Origin: Cyanidium caldarium
Lineage: Eukaryota > Rhodophyta > Bangiophyceae > Cyanidiales > Cyanidiaceae
Assembly: GCA_026184775.1 (NCBI GenBank)
Contig: JANCYW010000003.1
Location: 248,001-312,000, forward strand
Direction: 5' to 3'
Length of the DNA stretch: 64,000 nucleotides
The translations under genes and the position numbers were made by a program. Position 1 is the first letter of the stretch, and each line of letters starts with the position of its first letter. This document shows, in pieces, positions 32,892 through 41,055 of the stretch. The notes under the pieces were generated by a model. That model did no database searches. It was not told the DNA's origin and saw nothing but the letters and a program-made list of their open reading frames with translations.

Positions 32892-33692
32892 TCACACCGC
32901 CATGCTGCGTCGCAGTGCGGCCAGTTCGTCGTCGTTGGCGTTGCGCCCGGGCGCTGTAGAAGCGTTCGATGACGCCAGCGGCGCTGTGGGCTCCCCAAAC
33001 ACCGGCCGCGTCATCGAGCGGTCCCCGGGAGACGACATCGGCGCGGAGGGCATGGCTTCCGCCGCCGAGGCTGACTCCCGCACCGGCGTCGACTGCGATA
33101 CGCTCGCCGCACGGTCCTGTAGGTACGACGGAACGTGCTCCTCGTTCACCTCGTCCAGTTCTCCGCTGTTCATCTCCTCCTCCAGCGCGTCCAACTCCTC
33201 CAGCAGATCCTCGTCGTCCAGCTCGGTGTCCATGTGGTACGGCCGACCGAGCACCTCCTGCACCTCGCGCGTATCCTGCAGCACCTCCTCCAGCTCGTAC
33301 GCTACGTCCTCCAGCTTGCCCACGTCGGTCTTTCGTAAACCGCGCATCAGCTCCTTCTTCGACGCCTTCATCTGGTCGCGCGTCTCCTTGGCCATCTTCA
33401 GGTTCTCCTTCGCGTACTGCACCTGATCGACGGTGAACGACTGGTTCACATACACTTCCTGCTGCCGCTGATACAACTTGCGCCGCCGCAAACACTGCAG
33501 TGCCTTGGACTCGGCAGTGCGGTACGCCGCGCTGCCCTTGGGCGCCGCCCGCATCTGCTGCTTGTACTTGGCCAACTCCCGCTCTATATTCATCACCTTC
33601 TCGTTCGCGCCCTCACCGCGCGCCTCCATGCGCTGTTGAAACTCCTCCGGCGTCACCGCAGGCTCCTTCTTTCTCACGAATAGTCGCTTCAT
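32892..33692 (-). CDS. CHMP5: ESCRT-III family protein CHMP5/VPS60
   Basis: Accessory ESCRT-III subunit that works with LIP5/Vta1 to regulate VPS4 during multivesicular-body sorting; 266 aa. From the ATG at 33692 the protein starts MKRLFVRKKE, as in CHMP5. Helical Snf7-core features follow: basic helix 1, ALQCLRRRKLYQRQQE, SFTVDQVQYAKENLKMAKETRDQMK, then an acidic second half (VGKLEDVAYELEEVLQDTREVQE, LGRPYHMDTELDDEDLLEELDALEEEM). SFxxDQ, GRPY and EDLLEELDALE point to CHMP5 rather than CHMP4 or CHMP2. About 90 residues beyond the core form a polar tail, somewhat longer than human CHMP5 (219 aa). The frame is open upstream to 33875 but is unconserved. Confidence 0.9.
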   Translation of the reverse strand: MKRLFVRKKEPAVTPEEFQQRMEARGEGANEKVMNIERELAKYKQQMRAAPKGSAAYRTAESKALQCLRRRKLYQRQQEVYVNQSFTVDQVQYAKENLKMAKETRDQMKASKKELMRGLRKTDVGKLEDVAYELEEVLQDTREVQEVLGRPYHMDTELDDEDLLEELDALEEEMNSGELDEVNEEHVPSYLQDRAASVSQSTPVRESASAAEAMPSAPMSSPGDRSMTRPVFGEPTAPLASSNASTAPGRNANDDELAALRRSMAV

Positions 33693-34028
33693 GACGGGTG
33701 GAAATGGGCACGCACGGCGTGCTGCCCGTCCAAAAGCCCAACCGCTGCCGCCAGGAACCGCCGTTCGGGGCGCGGATGCGCTGTCTGCGAGACGGGAACG
33801 AGGACGGGCACCCGCACAATTCCGGGCACGAGATGAGCGCGCTCGCGGCTCGGCAACACCGAAAACGCCACGCAAAACAGAGGCGCAGTACCATCACCTA
33901 TCTCCAAGTGCCATTGAACAAGGTATGAACACGCCTGCAAAATGGATGGACGAGCTAGCGTTTACCTTGCAACCCGCCAGCACCGCACCTGCTAACCTGG
34001 AACCCCTCCATCCTTCGATTCTCTCCCC
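33693..34028. other. Intergenic spacer CHMP5 promoter / ClpP 3' side
   Basis: These 336 bp precede CHMP5 and follow ClpP, both on the minus strand. They contain the CHMP5 promoter and ClpP 3' UTR. No RNA gene, repeat or further coding signal is recognised. Confidence 0.4.
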
Positions 34029-34787
34029 TCACATCGGCGATTTGCTGTCGATGACCCGATCGATCAATCCGTACTCCAGCGCCTCATATGCCGACATAAA
34101 GTTGTCCCGACTCATGTCGCGGATCAGCTTCTCGTACGGCTGGCCGGTCATCTTGGAGTACTCGTGCGTGAGCGAGTCCCGAATGCGCAGGATCTGCTCC
34201 GCCTCCACCTTCAAGTCCGACGCCTGCCCCTGTGCCCCACCGAGCGGCTGGTGAATCATCACCCGTGAGTGCGGCAACGCCAGGCGCTTGCCCTTCTCGC
34301 CCGCCGCCAACAGGAAACTGGCCATCGACGCGGCCAACCCCACGTTGATAGTGACGATCTCCGACTTGATGTGCCGCATCGTATCGAACACCGCCAGACC
34401 CGCCACCACCGACCCACCCGGCGAGTTGATGTACAGGTACACCGGCTTGGTGTTGTCCTCGGCGTCCAGATACAGCATCACCGCGATAATCTGGTTCGCC
34501 AACTCGTCGTCCAATTCGCTCCCCAGGAATATGATCCGCTCCCGGTACATTCTGTTGTAGATGTCCACCCACTCTGCCTGCGAGCTGCCCGGCACCCGAA
34601 AGGCCACCTTGGGCACGCCCACCGGCATCATCACCAGCGCTCGGCGGTGCGTCGACCCGCGCTGCAACCCGGTCGCTGCCACCGCTGGCACCGACCGTCG
34701 GCTGGAGGAGGGCACAAACGGTGCAGACGTTGGAGGTCTGTGTAGCGCACTGCGCGAAGCATAAAATGGGACGCTGGGTGCAAACAT
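34029..34787 (-). CDS. CLPP: Plastid ATP-dependent Clp protease proteolytic subunit
   Basis: Serine protease of the ClpCP machine in the plastid stroma, 252 aa from the ATG at 34787. Mature-domain motifs: [37 protein letters not shown], the nucleophile Ser in [19 protein letters not shown] (about residue 154), the catalytic His in VMIHQPLGG (about 179) and Asp in [18 protein letters not shown] (about 228). The triad is complete, so this is ClpP rather than inactive ClpR. The N-terminal 50-60 residues ([16 protein letters not shown], Ser/Arg/Pro-rich) look like a transit peptide with the Phe near the start typical of red-algal plastid import. An upstream ATG-containing frame to 34844 would bury this Phe. 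Divergent from the RH39-like helicase gene across 197 bp. Confidence 0.93.
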   Translation of the reverse strand: MFAPSVPFYASRSALHRPPTSAPFVPSSSRRSVPAVAATGLQRGSTHRRALVMMPVGVPKVAFRVPGSSQAEWVDIYNRMYRERIIFLGSELDDELANQIIAVMLYLDAEDNTKPVYLYINSPGGSVVAGLAVFDTMRHIKSEIVTINVGLAASMASFLLAAGEKGKRLALPHSRVMIHQPLGGAQGQASDLKVEAEQILRIRDSLTHEYSKMTGQPYEKLIRDMSRDNFMSAYEALEYGLIDRVIDSKSPM

Positions 34788-34984
34788 GGCGGCGTCACGG
34801 GTCGACTGTCGGCAGTTCACACGGTCGCGTGAACCGACGAACACCGAAAGATCCGAACCTGTCTCGGCGCGATCCCCCGACGCGGCGACGCCGGCGATGT
34901 CGTTCCGGCGGGTGGAGCACCCTCCAGCGTCCGTTGAGGTGCTCGGTGTTGGCGTCAGGTCGTCGAGACGTGACGGCTACGACC
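34788..34984. promoter_or_regulatory. Divergent promoter CLPP / RH39-like
   Basis: This 197-bp spacer separates the chosen start codons of two probable plastid proteins. It must hold both promoters if those starts are right. No motif is recognised. Confidence 0.4.
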
Positions 34985-36751
34985 ATGTTTGTATTGCCGT
35001 GGACGGTGCACAGAAGAGGTGGCACAGGGAGACCGGTGAAGACGCAGTCGCTGTCGCGGCATCCATCCGAATGGGTCGGTCGCTCCGCACCGCGGCCGTT
35101 ATGGCCACGGTGGCGCACACCGAACCGCGAGGCTGTTACCACCGGGCTCGGTCACTTGCGTCCCTCAACTCCCGGCTTTCTGGTCATGTCCGACTCTTTC
35201 ACCGAATTGGGGCTGTTGCCGGAGCTGGTGGAGGCGTTGACGGCGCAGAACATTCATCGACCCACGCGAATACAACAGTTATCGGTGCCGGCCGTTATGG
35301 GCGGGGCGAACACGGTGGTGGGCGCGGCGACCGGCTCGGGCAAGACGCTGGCGTATCTGCTGCCGATCGTGCACAACTTGAAAGTGGAGGAACAGCTGCC
35401 GCAACGGATGCACACCGAGGGTGAGGCGGAGCCACCAGTGCACAAACTGGCGTCCCCGCGCGTGCTGGTGCTGGCGCCGACGCGCGAGCTGGTCGATCAA
35501 ATCCTACTGGTGTGCAAGCAGCTGGCACACTATGCCAAGTTTCGGGCCCGGTCGGCACTCGGCATACGGCGGCAGGTGCGCGAGGCGCTGGAGGCGTCCC
35601 CGGTGGATGTGTTGGTGTCGACCACCACCCGCTTCCTGCATCTGGTGAAAGAGCGGCTGGTGCATCTGAGTGCCTTGCGAGTGATCGTGTTCGATGAAGT
35701 GGACACGTTGGTGGCCGAGTCGGCCGGTTTCGCGCAGGAGGTGCGCGGCATTCTGAAGCGGGCGCGGCGCGTACAACAGCTGATCGCCGTGGGGGCGACG
35801 CACCCGCCCACTGTCCGCCGCATATACGAAGAGCTGTTCCCAAAGGCCAAGTACATCGAAGTGGACTTGCACCGCACGCCGCAATCCATGAAACAGCGCT
35901 TTTTGCCGGTGTTTGGCGATCACGGCAAGACCGACGAGGTGCTGACGCTCTTGCGCGGCCGCTCGTTCCGGAGCGAGGCCGGCGGCGGCCGGATGATCGT
36001 GTTCTGCAATTCGGTGGACAGCTGCCGCTTCCTGGATCACTTTCTGCGGGAACACGACTATCCCACCGCCAATTACCACGGCGATATACCCAAGGAGCGT
36101 CGCGAGGCGGAGTACGAGGCGTTTGCGCGTGGCGAGCGCCGCATCCTCGTGTGCACCGACTTGGCGGCGCGCGGTCTCGACTACGATTTGGCGGTGGATC
36201 ACGTCATCATGTTCGACTTTCCGCGCAGTGCGGTGGAGTACCTGCATCGGGCGGGGCGCACGGCCCGCGGTCCGCACGGCACGGGCACGGTGACGGCTTT
36301 TGTGGGCAAGAGGGATGTGGAGCTGGCCGGATGCATCGAAGAGGCGGTGCGGCAGAGGGGCGTGGACGTAGTAGCGCACTGTGCACAACGTTTGAAGGCG
36401 GCACGAATGGGTGGAAAAATGGCGAGGCCGTCGATAGGAGCCCCGATGGGGGGCAATACGGCGGGCAGGACCAAGGCGGTGCCATTGACGCGAAACGGCC
36501 CCAAAGCGACCGCGACACCTGCCGCCTCGTTCCGGAAGAACGGAGGCGGCCTGGCCAGGGCGGCAATGGCCGGAGGCAGGCCACGCGGCGGCAGTCAGAA
36601 TGGTCGAGGCGTCATCCAGGCCAGCGCGCGGCCCCTGAACCGCAAAGGCAACGGCGGCAATCAGAATGGACGAGGCGTCATCCAGGCCAGCGCGCGGCCC
36701 CTGAACCGCAAAGGCAACGGCGGCGGCCGCCGCAACAGGCGAGCCCCGTGA
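34985..36751 (+). CDS. Plastid DEAD-box RNA helicase, RH39-like
   Basis: Helicase of 588 aa most like plant RH39, which acts in plastid 23S rRNA maturation and ribosome assembly. From the ATG at 34985 a 60-70-residue leader (MFVLPWTVHRRGG) resembles a red-algal transit peptide, then SDSFTELGLLPELVEAL and the Q-like RPTRIQQ. Motifs: GAATGSGKT, APTRELVDQ, TTTRFLHL (in place of TPGR), DEVD, VGAT in place of SAT, MIVFCNSVDS, NYHGDIPKERRE, CTDLAARGLD, FDFPRSAVEYLHRAGRTARG. The last three blocks are close to RH39. Motifs Ib, II and III are all non-standard. The C-terminal tail is Gly/Arg/Asn-rich and holds a 66-bp tandem repeat. An ATG near 35189 (MSDSFTEL) would give an untargeted form. Confidence 0.83.
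   Translation: MFVLPWTVHRRGGTGRPVKTQSLSRHPSEWVGRSAPRPLWPRWRTPNREAVTTGLGHLRPSTPGFLVMSDSFTELGLLPELVEALTAQNIHRPTRIQQLSVPAVMGGANTVVGAATGSGKTLAYLLPIVHNLKVEEQLPQRMHTEGEAEPPVHKLASPRVLVLAPTRELVDQILLVCKQLAHYAKFRARSALGIRRQVREALEASPVDVLVSTTTRFLHLVKERLVHLSALRVIVFDEVDTLVAESAGFAQEVRGILKRARRVQQLIAVGATHPPTVRRIYEELFPKAKYIEVDLHRTPQSMKQRFLPVFGDHGKTDEVLTLLRGRSFRSEAGGGRMIVFCNSVDSCRFLDHFLREHDYPTANYHGDIPKERREAEYEAFARGERRILVCTDLAARGLDYDLAVDHVIMFDFPRSAVEYLHRAGRTARGPHGTGTVTAFVGKRDVELAGCIEEAVRQRGVDVVAHCAQRLKAARMGGKMARPSIGAPMGGNTAGRTKAVPLTRNGPKATATPAASFRKNGGGLARAAMAGGRPRGGSQNGRGVIQASARPLNRKGNGGNQNGRGVIQASARPLNRKGNGGGRRNRRAP
36593..36724 (+). repeat. 66-bp tandem repeat in the RH39-like tail
   Basis: Two near-identical 66-bp units encode a 22-residue repeat (QNGRGVIQASARPLNRKGNG core) in the basic tail. 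The copies start at about 36596 and 36662 and differ by only a few bases, so the frame is kept. The repeat resembles RNA-binding RG/NG-rich tails. Confidence 0.9.
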
Positions 36752-36834
36752 TACTCCCGCAGAACGCCTCCGTCCTTATGGTAAACGACATCACTCCTAT
36801 CGGCACACCCGCTTTACATCACCGCCGTGCTCAT

Positions 36835-38634
36835 TCAGGACCATTTCCGGGCTACCGGCCGCACCGGGTCGATCGAGCGCACCGCCTCGCGGAGAGTCAG
36901 CTCCTGGGCACGGTGGAAGTAAAAATGGGCGCGGTCCTCGTGACCGGCGGCGCGCTCAAACTCGCCCCATTCCCGCCAGGCGATATCGCTGTCCGGTTCG
37001 GCGTTGACAGCGCGGGCGTAGTAGTGCCGCGCCCGATCCAGCTGACCCACGTCCGCCTCAAACTGTGCGTACGACAACCACAACCAGCCGACATGGCGAT
37101 TGGCCTTGATAGCGCGCTCGTACAAATTCCGCGCACCGGTCTCGTTGTGCTGCTTCCATTCCAGCGTAGCCCAAGCGTGGAACAGCGCCGCCAATTGCTG
37201 GTCATGCTGGCTGGTGGCGCGGGCCATGCTGCACGCTTCGGCACCCTGAGCGAACAGCGACCGCGCCGCCTCCACCTCATTCTGTCGAACCTCCAAATTG
37301 CCCAGATAGCGGTACGGCTGCGGGTCGTGCCGGTTCACCCGTGTCGCTTGCCGCAGCAGCTCGCGCGCCTGTATGATATTACCGCGCCGCTCCTCCAGGC
37401 GCGACCACTCGCACAACAGCTTCACGTCTTTGGGATAGCGTTCCGCCGCCAGCTCATACACATCGGCCGCCTCGTCGTACCGCCACTGTTTCTCCTCCAG
37501 ACGCGCCAGCGCTTGCCACAGCTGCACCGCACCCGGAGCGGGGCGCTGGCGCCGCCTGTTGCTGCTGCGCTCGGGGTGCTGCTGCTGCTCGAGGCCGAGG
37601 GCGCGGTGGTAGATCTTGCGCGCGACATCCACGTGATCCAGGCTCTCCTCCATCTGCGCCCAGCACAGCCACGCCTGCGTGTCGCCTTTGTTGTCCCGCA
37701 GCGCCACTGCGAAACGATCCCGCGCAGCCGTCGTCTGACCCTGCTTGAACTCCAGCATGGCGCACGCCAGCTGCACGTGCGAATTATGCGGCTCCACCTG
37801 CAGTGCCCGCTCCAACAGCTGTCGCGCCACCTCCGGATGCCCGCACTTGTCCTCCAACACCGCCAACGCTCGCAGCAGCCGCACCGAGCGGGGCGCCCCT
37901 TGCAGGCCGCGCCGGAACAGCTCCGCCGCCCGTGCGAAATTCAGCAGCGCCGCCTCCATGTTGCCCCACGCATCGTAGGTGGGCGCGTGTGCCGCGTCCG
38001 TCATGAGGGAGCGCGCGAAGAGCTTGCGGGCGCGGTCGTAGTTTTTCAGGGTGCGCTCCACGCTGCCCCACGCGTTCAGCAGCAACACGTTGGTGGGGTT
38101 GGCACGCACTGCCCGCACCAGCACATTCCGCGCCTGCGCGTAATCTTGCTGGCGAATGGATTGGCGCGCCAGCAGCATCCACGCCTTGCCACAGTGCTCG
38201 TCCAGTTCCAGCACCCGTTCCAGCACCCCTGCGGCAGCCTGGCACTCGCCTGCCTCCTCGTGCCGTTTGGCGGCCTCTAACATCGACTGCATCACCGCCT
38301 GTCGCTCTGGCGTCAATGGCATTGGAACTGCCACAGCGGCCTCCGTTGAACCGACGGCTGCCACCACGTCCCGGCCGGGCACACGTGACGCTGCTCCCGA
38401 CCCCGAAGACGCGGACGTGGTCGCGGTGGTCACACCAGCCATGCGCAGCGTCTGCACGCGCCGCCGCCGCGCCACCACCCATCGTCCCGCAGCGCTTCCA
38501 GTGCCACCGCCCTCTGAACGCCAGCACGCTGTTCGACCCGCCGAACGGGCCGCGGCGTGACCGACCGACGTCCCGACCGCAACAGCGCTGGGCACCGCCC
38601 ACGCCAGACCCCGCACGGCGGTGCTCTTGGGCAT
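36835..38634 (-). CDS. HAT/TPR-repeat RNA-processing factor, HCF107/Mbb1-like
   Basis: Helical-repeat protein, about 599 aa from the ATG at 38634. Some 12 tandem HAT/TPR-type helices (patterns W..A...E, A..LF.RA) run from about residue 110: LLNAWGSVERTLKNYDRARKLF, TYDAWGNMEAALLNFARAAELF, QAWLCWAQMEESLDHVDVARKIY, AWATLEWKQHNETGARNLYERA, IAWREWGEFERAAGHEDRAHFYF. This half-a-TPR pattern and order match plant HCF107 and algal Mbb1, which bind and stabilise plastid psbH/psbB transcripts. The N-terminal 100 residues are Ala/Arg/Ser-rich, consistent with a transit peptide. An in-frame ATG at 38883 would lengthen it. A nuclear CstF77 or Prp6 role is less likely given length and leader. RNA target unknown. 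Confidence 0.75.
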   Translation of the reverse strand: MPKSTAVRGLAWAVPSAVAVGTSVGHAAARSAGRTACWRSEGGGTGSAAGRWVVARRRRVQTLRMAGVTTATTSASSGSGAASRVPGRDVVAAVGSTEAAVAVPMPLTPERQAVMQSMLEAAKRHEEAGECQAAAGVLERVLELDEHCGKAWMLLARQSIRQQDYAQARNVLVRAVRANPTNVLLLNAWGSVERTLKNYDRARKLFARSLMTDAAHAPTYDAWGNMEAALLNFARAAELFRRGLQGAPRSVRLLRALAVLEDKCGHPEVARQLLERALQVEPHNSHVQLACAMLEFKQGQTTAARDRFAVALRDNKGDTQAWLCWAQMEESLDHVDVARKIYHRALGLEQQQHPERSSNRRRQRPAPGAVQLWQALARLEEKQWRYDEAADVYELAAERYPKDVKLLCEWSRLEERRGNIIQARELLRQATRVNRHDPQPYRYLGNLEVRQNEVEAARSLFAQGAEACSMARATSQHDQQLAALFHAWATLEWKQHNETGARNLYERAIKANRHVGWLWLSYAQFEADVGQLDRARHYYARAVNAEPDSDIAWREWGEFERAAGHEDRAHFYFHRAQELTLREAVRSIDPVRPVARKWS

Positions 38635-39005
38635 GAAACCGAGTCCAACACACTCACCGGTACGTGTGCCACCGCCTGCACACTCGCCCACTGCGAGATG
38701 CTTCCCGTGCTCCCGGAAACTGGCAACCGTTGAATGAATCGGTCGTTCACTCGGTGCAAGTCGGCAGGCGGTGAAGCGCCCTCTCCGCACCGAAACGCGC
38801 GTGATGCGCAGCGAGGCACGACCGGCCTCGCTGTCCGCCTGCGATGATCGGGTACGCCGGCCGGGGCATGCGCACGCTGCCAAACCGAGTGGATGGTAGG
38901 GAATGGTGGAAGGCAGGTCAAGCGAATACTTTTAAGACGGCGATTGTCTATCACCTGAATAAACTCGTGGAGACGACTCAGCATGCCGTCATTTCTCGGT
39001 CAGGC
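38635..39005. other. Intergenic spacer upstream of the HAT-repeat gene
   Basis: These 371 bp precede the HAT-repeat gene and follow the HYPK-like gene, both minus strand. A TATA-like AT patch (CTTTTAAG near 38930) and an AATAAA-like AATAAAC (near 38958) are visible. The former could serve the HAT gene only with a long leader. Nothing else is recognised. Confidence 0.35.
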
Positions 39006-39470
39006 TCAGGGCCCATTGGTGGCGAACACCTCCGAGGGCACGCGCGAGCGGATGAAGCGCCGCAGTGCTTGGTCGACGTCGCCGCCCGCTATTCGTAACA
39101 GGCGCTCGGCTTCCGGCTTGTCCAGACCGGTCTCGTCGGCCACCAGCTGAATGTCCGCCGCCGACACTTTTACCGCGGCCAACTGTTTGCGTCGCCGCTG
39201 CGCCGCCTCGATGCGGGCCTGCGTCTTGGCGGTCACCGGGAACGTGAGCACTGCACCGCCGGTTCGTGGCGTGTGCGGACTTGTCCCCACCGCACCGGCA
39301 GCACTGCTGACACTGGCCACTTGGTGCTCGCTCAGCGCCGCCATCTCCTGAGCGACACGTTGCCGCTCGCTGCGCGGCGGAACCGGTGTCGCCTTGGCCT
39401 CCAAGTGCTCGGACGAATCGACATCCGAAATGCCATTGCCAGCTGCCTGCCCACTTGATTCATCGCTCAT
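39006..39470 (-). CDS. HYPK: HYPK-like NatA regulator with UBA domain
   Basis: Small protein of 154 aa with a C-terminal UBA of the NAC-alpha/HYPK type: VSAADIQLVADETGLDKPEAERLLRIAGGDVDQAL. Just before it a basic helix (RRRKQLAAVKV) matches the HYPK segment (KELAAVKI) that contacts NAA15. In other eukaryotes HYPK regulates the NatA N-terminal acetyltransferase at the ribosome. The N-terminal 80 residues are polar, with a SERQRVAQEMAAL helix. The NAC beta-barrel domain is absent, so it is not NAC alpha. The ATG at 39470 gives MSDESSG; the upstream frame runs into the (CA)n repeat. Divergent from CIAO2B. Confidence 0.72.
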   Translation of the reverse strand: MSDESSGQAAGNGISDVDSSEHLEAKATPVPPRSERQRVAQEMAALSEHQVASVSSAAGAVGTSPHTPRTGGAVLTFPVTAKTQARIEAAQRRRKQLAAVKVSAADIQLVADETGLDKPEAERLLRIAGGDVDQALRRFIRSRVPSEVFATNGP

Positions 39471-39792
39471 ATCGACTACAAGCGGGAGTGGGAGGCAGTC
39501 GGCACGGATACCGCGAACACGCCTCGCTGCAATACCCGTCGACAGCACCGAGCGCGCGTGCGTGCGCGCGCGATGTCGATGCGCGAGGAGGGCGTCGCGG
39601 CGCTGCAGATTGTCTCGCTGTTTCGACGCGTCGGGCGTACACGCACACGCACGCACACACACACACACACCGGCATCGGGGAGGGTACGTGCAGGGAGGA
39701 AAGACAAGTGGAAGAGTGGGCGTGCGGAGGGTGGTGACGAGCGTCCGAAAGGCTCGCGTTGCGGTCACTGCAGTCGTTTCTGGCGCTGGTGA
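39471..39792. promoter_or_regulatory. Divergent spacer HYPK-like / CIAO2B with CA-rich run
   Basis: This 322-bp head-to-head spacer includes a CA/CG alternating run at 39639-39671. Both promoters must lie here. No RNA gene seen. Confidence 0.5.
39639..39671. repeat. Imperfect (CA)n microsatellite
   Basis: Alternating ACAC run interrupted by three ACGC units, ending in about eight perfect CA units, within the HYPK-like/CIAO2B divergent spacer. Confidence 0.93.
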
Positions 39793-40341
39793 ATGCGGAC
39801 GTGGAGTGCACCGCCGGACAATGCCGACCCAGTGGTGCACGCGGTGAGTCGGGAGTCTCGCAGCGGGGGGCTGTCGGCGGACGCGCCACTCACGGCGCGC
39901 ATCTTCGAAGTGATTCGGGATATTCGGGACCCGGAGCACCCGAACACGCTGGAGGAGTTGGCGGTAGTGACGCCCGAGTCGGTCACGGAGACGTCGCGGA
40001 AGCGCTTTGTGGATGTGGCGTTTACGCCCACCGTGCCGCACTGCAGCATGGCCTCCATGATAGGACTGTGTATACGAAAGCGGGTGGCGGACGCGCAGTT
40101 ATTGCCGTGCGTGGGAGCAGAAGCGGCTACCGAGCAGAAGGAGGAGCGCGGGGACACGCGCCGGCGCCTGTGCAAGCTGCGCGTGCACGTCGTGGAAGGC
40201 ACGCACGTGCACTGGCAGGAGATCACCAAACAACTGAATGACAAAGAGAGGGTGCTTGCGGCGCTAGAAAACGGCGCCCTTCGCGCCATGGTGGAGGACT
40301 GTATCCAGCATCGGCCACCGGCTGCCTCCGACGTCATGTGA
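39793..40341 (+). CDS. CIAO2B: Cytosolic iron-sulfur assembly component CIAO2B/AE7 (MIP18)
   Basis: Targeting-complex subunit that, with MMS19 and CIAO1, delivers Fe-S clusters to cytosolic and nuclear proteins such as DNA polymerases and helicases; 182 aa. Marks: IFEVIRDIRDPEHPNTLEELAVV, VAFTPTVPHCSMASMIGLCI with the reactive Cys, and QLNDKERVLAALEN. The MIP18 core is complete. The middle has an insertion (about 25 residues, EAATEQKEERGDTRRRLC) between core strands not usual in animals. The first ATG at 39793 gives a 35-residue polar leader. The stop is 14 bp from the convergent SPC25 stop. Confidence 0.93.
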   Translation: MRTWSAPPDNADPVVHAVSRESRSGGLSADAPLTARIFEVIRDIRDPEHPNTLEELAVVTPESVTETSRKRFVDVAFTPTVPHCSMASMIGLCIRKRVADAQLLPCVGAEAATEQKEERGDTRRRLCKLRVHVVEGTHVHWQEITKQLNDKERVLAALENGALRAMVEDCIQHRPPAASDVM

Positions 40342-40355
40342 AATAGAGCGCACCG

Positions 40356-40928
40356 CTACCGGTCGCTGTCCGGAGTGAACCATTCCGGCGCCCACCGCCG
40401 CATCTCGGCGTGCAACTGCGGCCGCAGCAGACACCCGTCCCGCGTAAAATATTGCGTCAGCGTATCCTCCTTGCGCAACACCCGCCACTGCCCACCCGTG
40501 CGCGCGCGTCCCTCCAACACAAAGTGCGGTGCGCAACGCGCTCGCAGCCGCGCCCCCAACTCCAACCGCTCCGCCCCGTTCCCACACGGACGCCACGCTC
40601 GCCACCGTCCGCCGCGCTCCGCCACGCCGTACACCACCGCCGCCGACGCCACCAACGCCGCGTACACCTTCATACACGCCACGGTCACCTCATGACGCAC
40701 TGGAAACGTGCCCGGTTGTCCCCAGTGCGCTATGGCCGTCCATACCACCGCCGCCGTGCACAGCGCCAACCGCGCCAACCGCGGCGCTCGCACCAACCGC
40801 CAACCGCAGGAATGCGTCAAGTAGGTGCCCAACTCTTGTTCCAGGACAGCCAACGCCGATGGCAAGTCGACTAGATGGTCGGCAAACTCTCCGTGCAATA
40901 CGTGGTCGTTGGCATCGAGCTTGCTCAT
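40356..40928 (-). CDS. SPCS2: Signal peptidase complex subunit 2 (SPC25)
   Basis: Non-catalytic ER membrane subunit of the signal peptidase complex, 190 aa. Start ATG at 40928 gives MSKLDANDHVLHGEF. Features of the family: a short cytosolic lead with ALAVLEQELGTYL, then two transmembrane helices (about 50-70, ARLALCTAAVVWTAIAHW, and 82-102, CMKVYAALVASAAVVYGV), followed by a cytosolic C-terminal domain with LRARCAPHFVLEGRAR and a conserved LHAEMRRWAPEWF end. Similarity to SPC25 lies in topology and spacing more than strict motifs, so confidence is moderate. The start lies 127 bp from the divergent promethin-like gene. Confidence 0.7.
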   Translation of the reverse strand: MSKLDANDHVLHGEFADHLVDLPSALAVLEQELGTYLTHSCGWRLVRAPRLARLALCTAAVVWTAIAHWGQPGTFPVRHEVTVACMKVYAALVASAAVVYGVAERGGRWRAWRPCGNGAERLELGARLRARCAPHFVLEGRARTGGQWRVLRKEDTLTQYFTRDGCLLRPQLHAEMRRWAPEWFTPDSDR

Positions 40929-41055
40929 GGGCGGCCAGGGGAGGGCGTGCTCGGCAGCGGAGAACGGAAACGCTCTGCCAGCAGCGGCGCTTGGCGGGTG
41001 CGACGTCCCGCACCGGCACGCACGCGTGGGCACACGGGAAGAGGCGCGGGAGAGA

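Noticed and set aside
36151-38280. 709-codon plus-strand frame overlapping RH39-like and HAT-repeat genes
   Set aside because: Crosses two real genes; composition is that of an antisense shadow.
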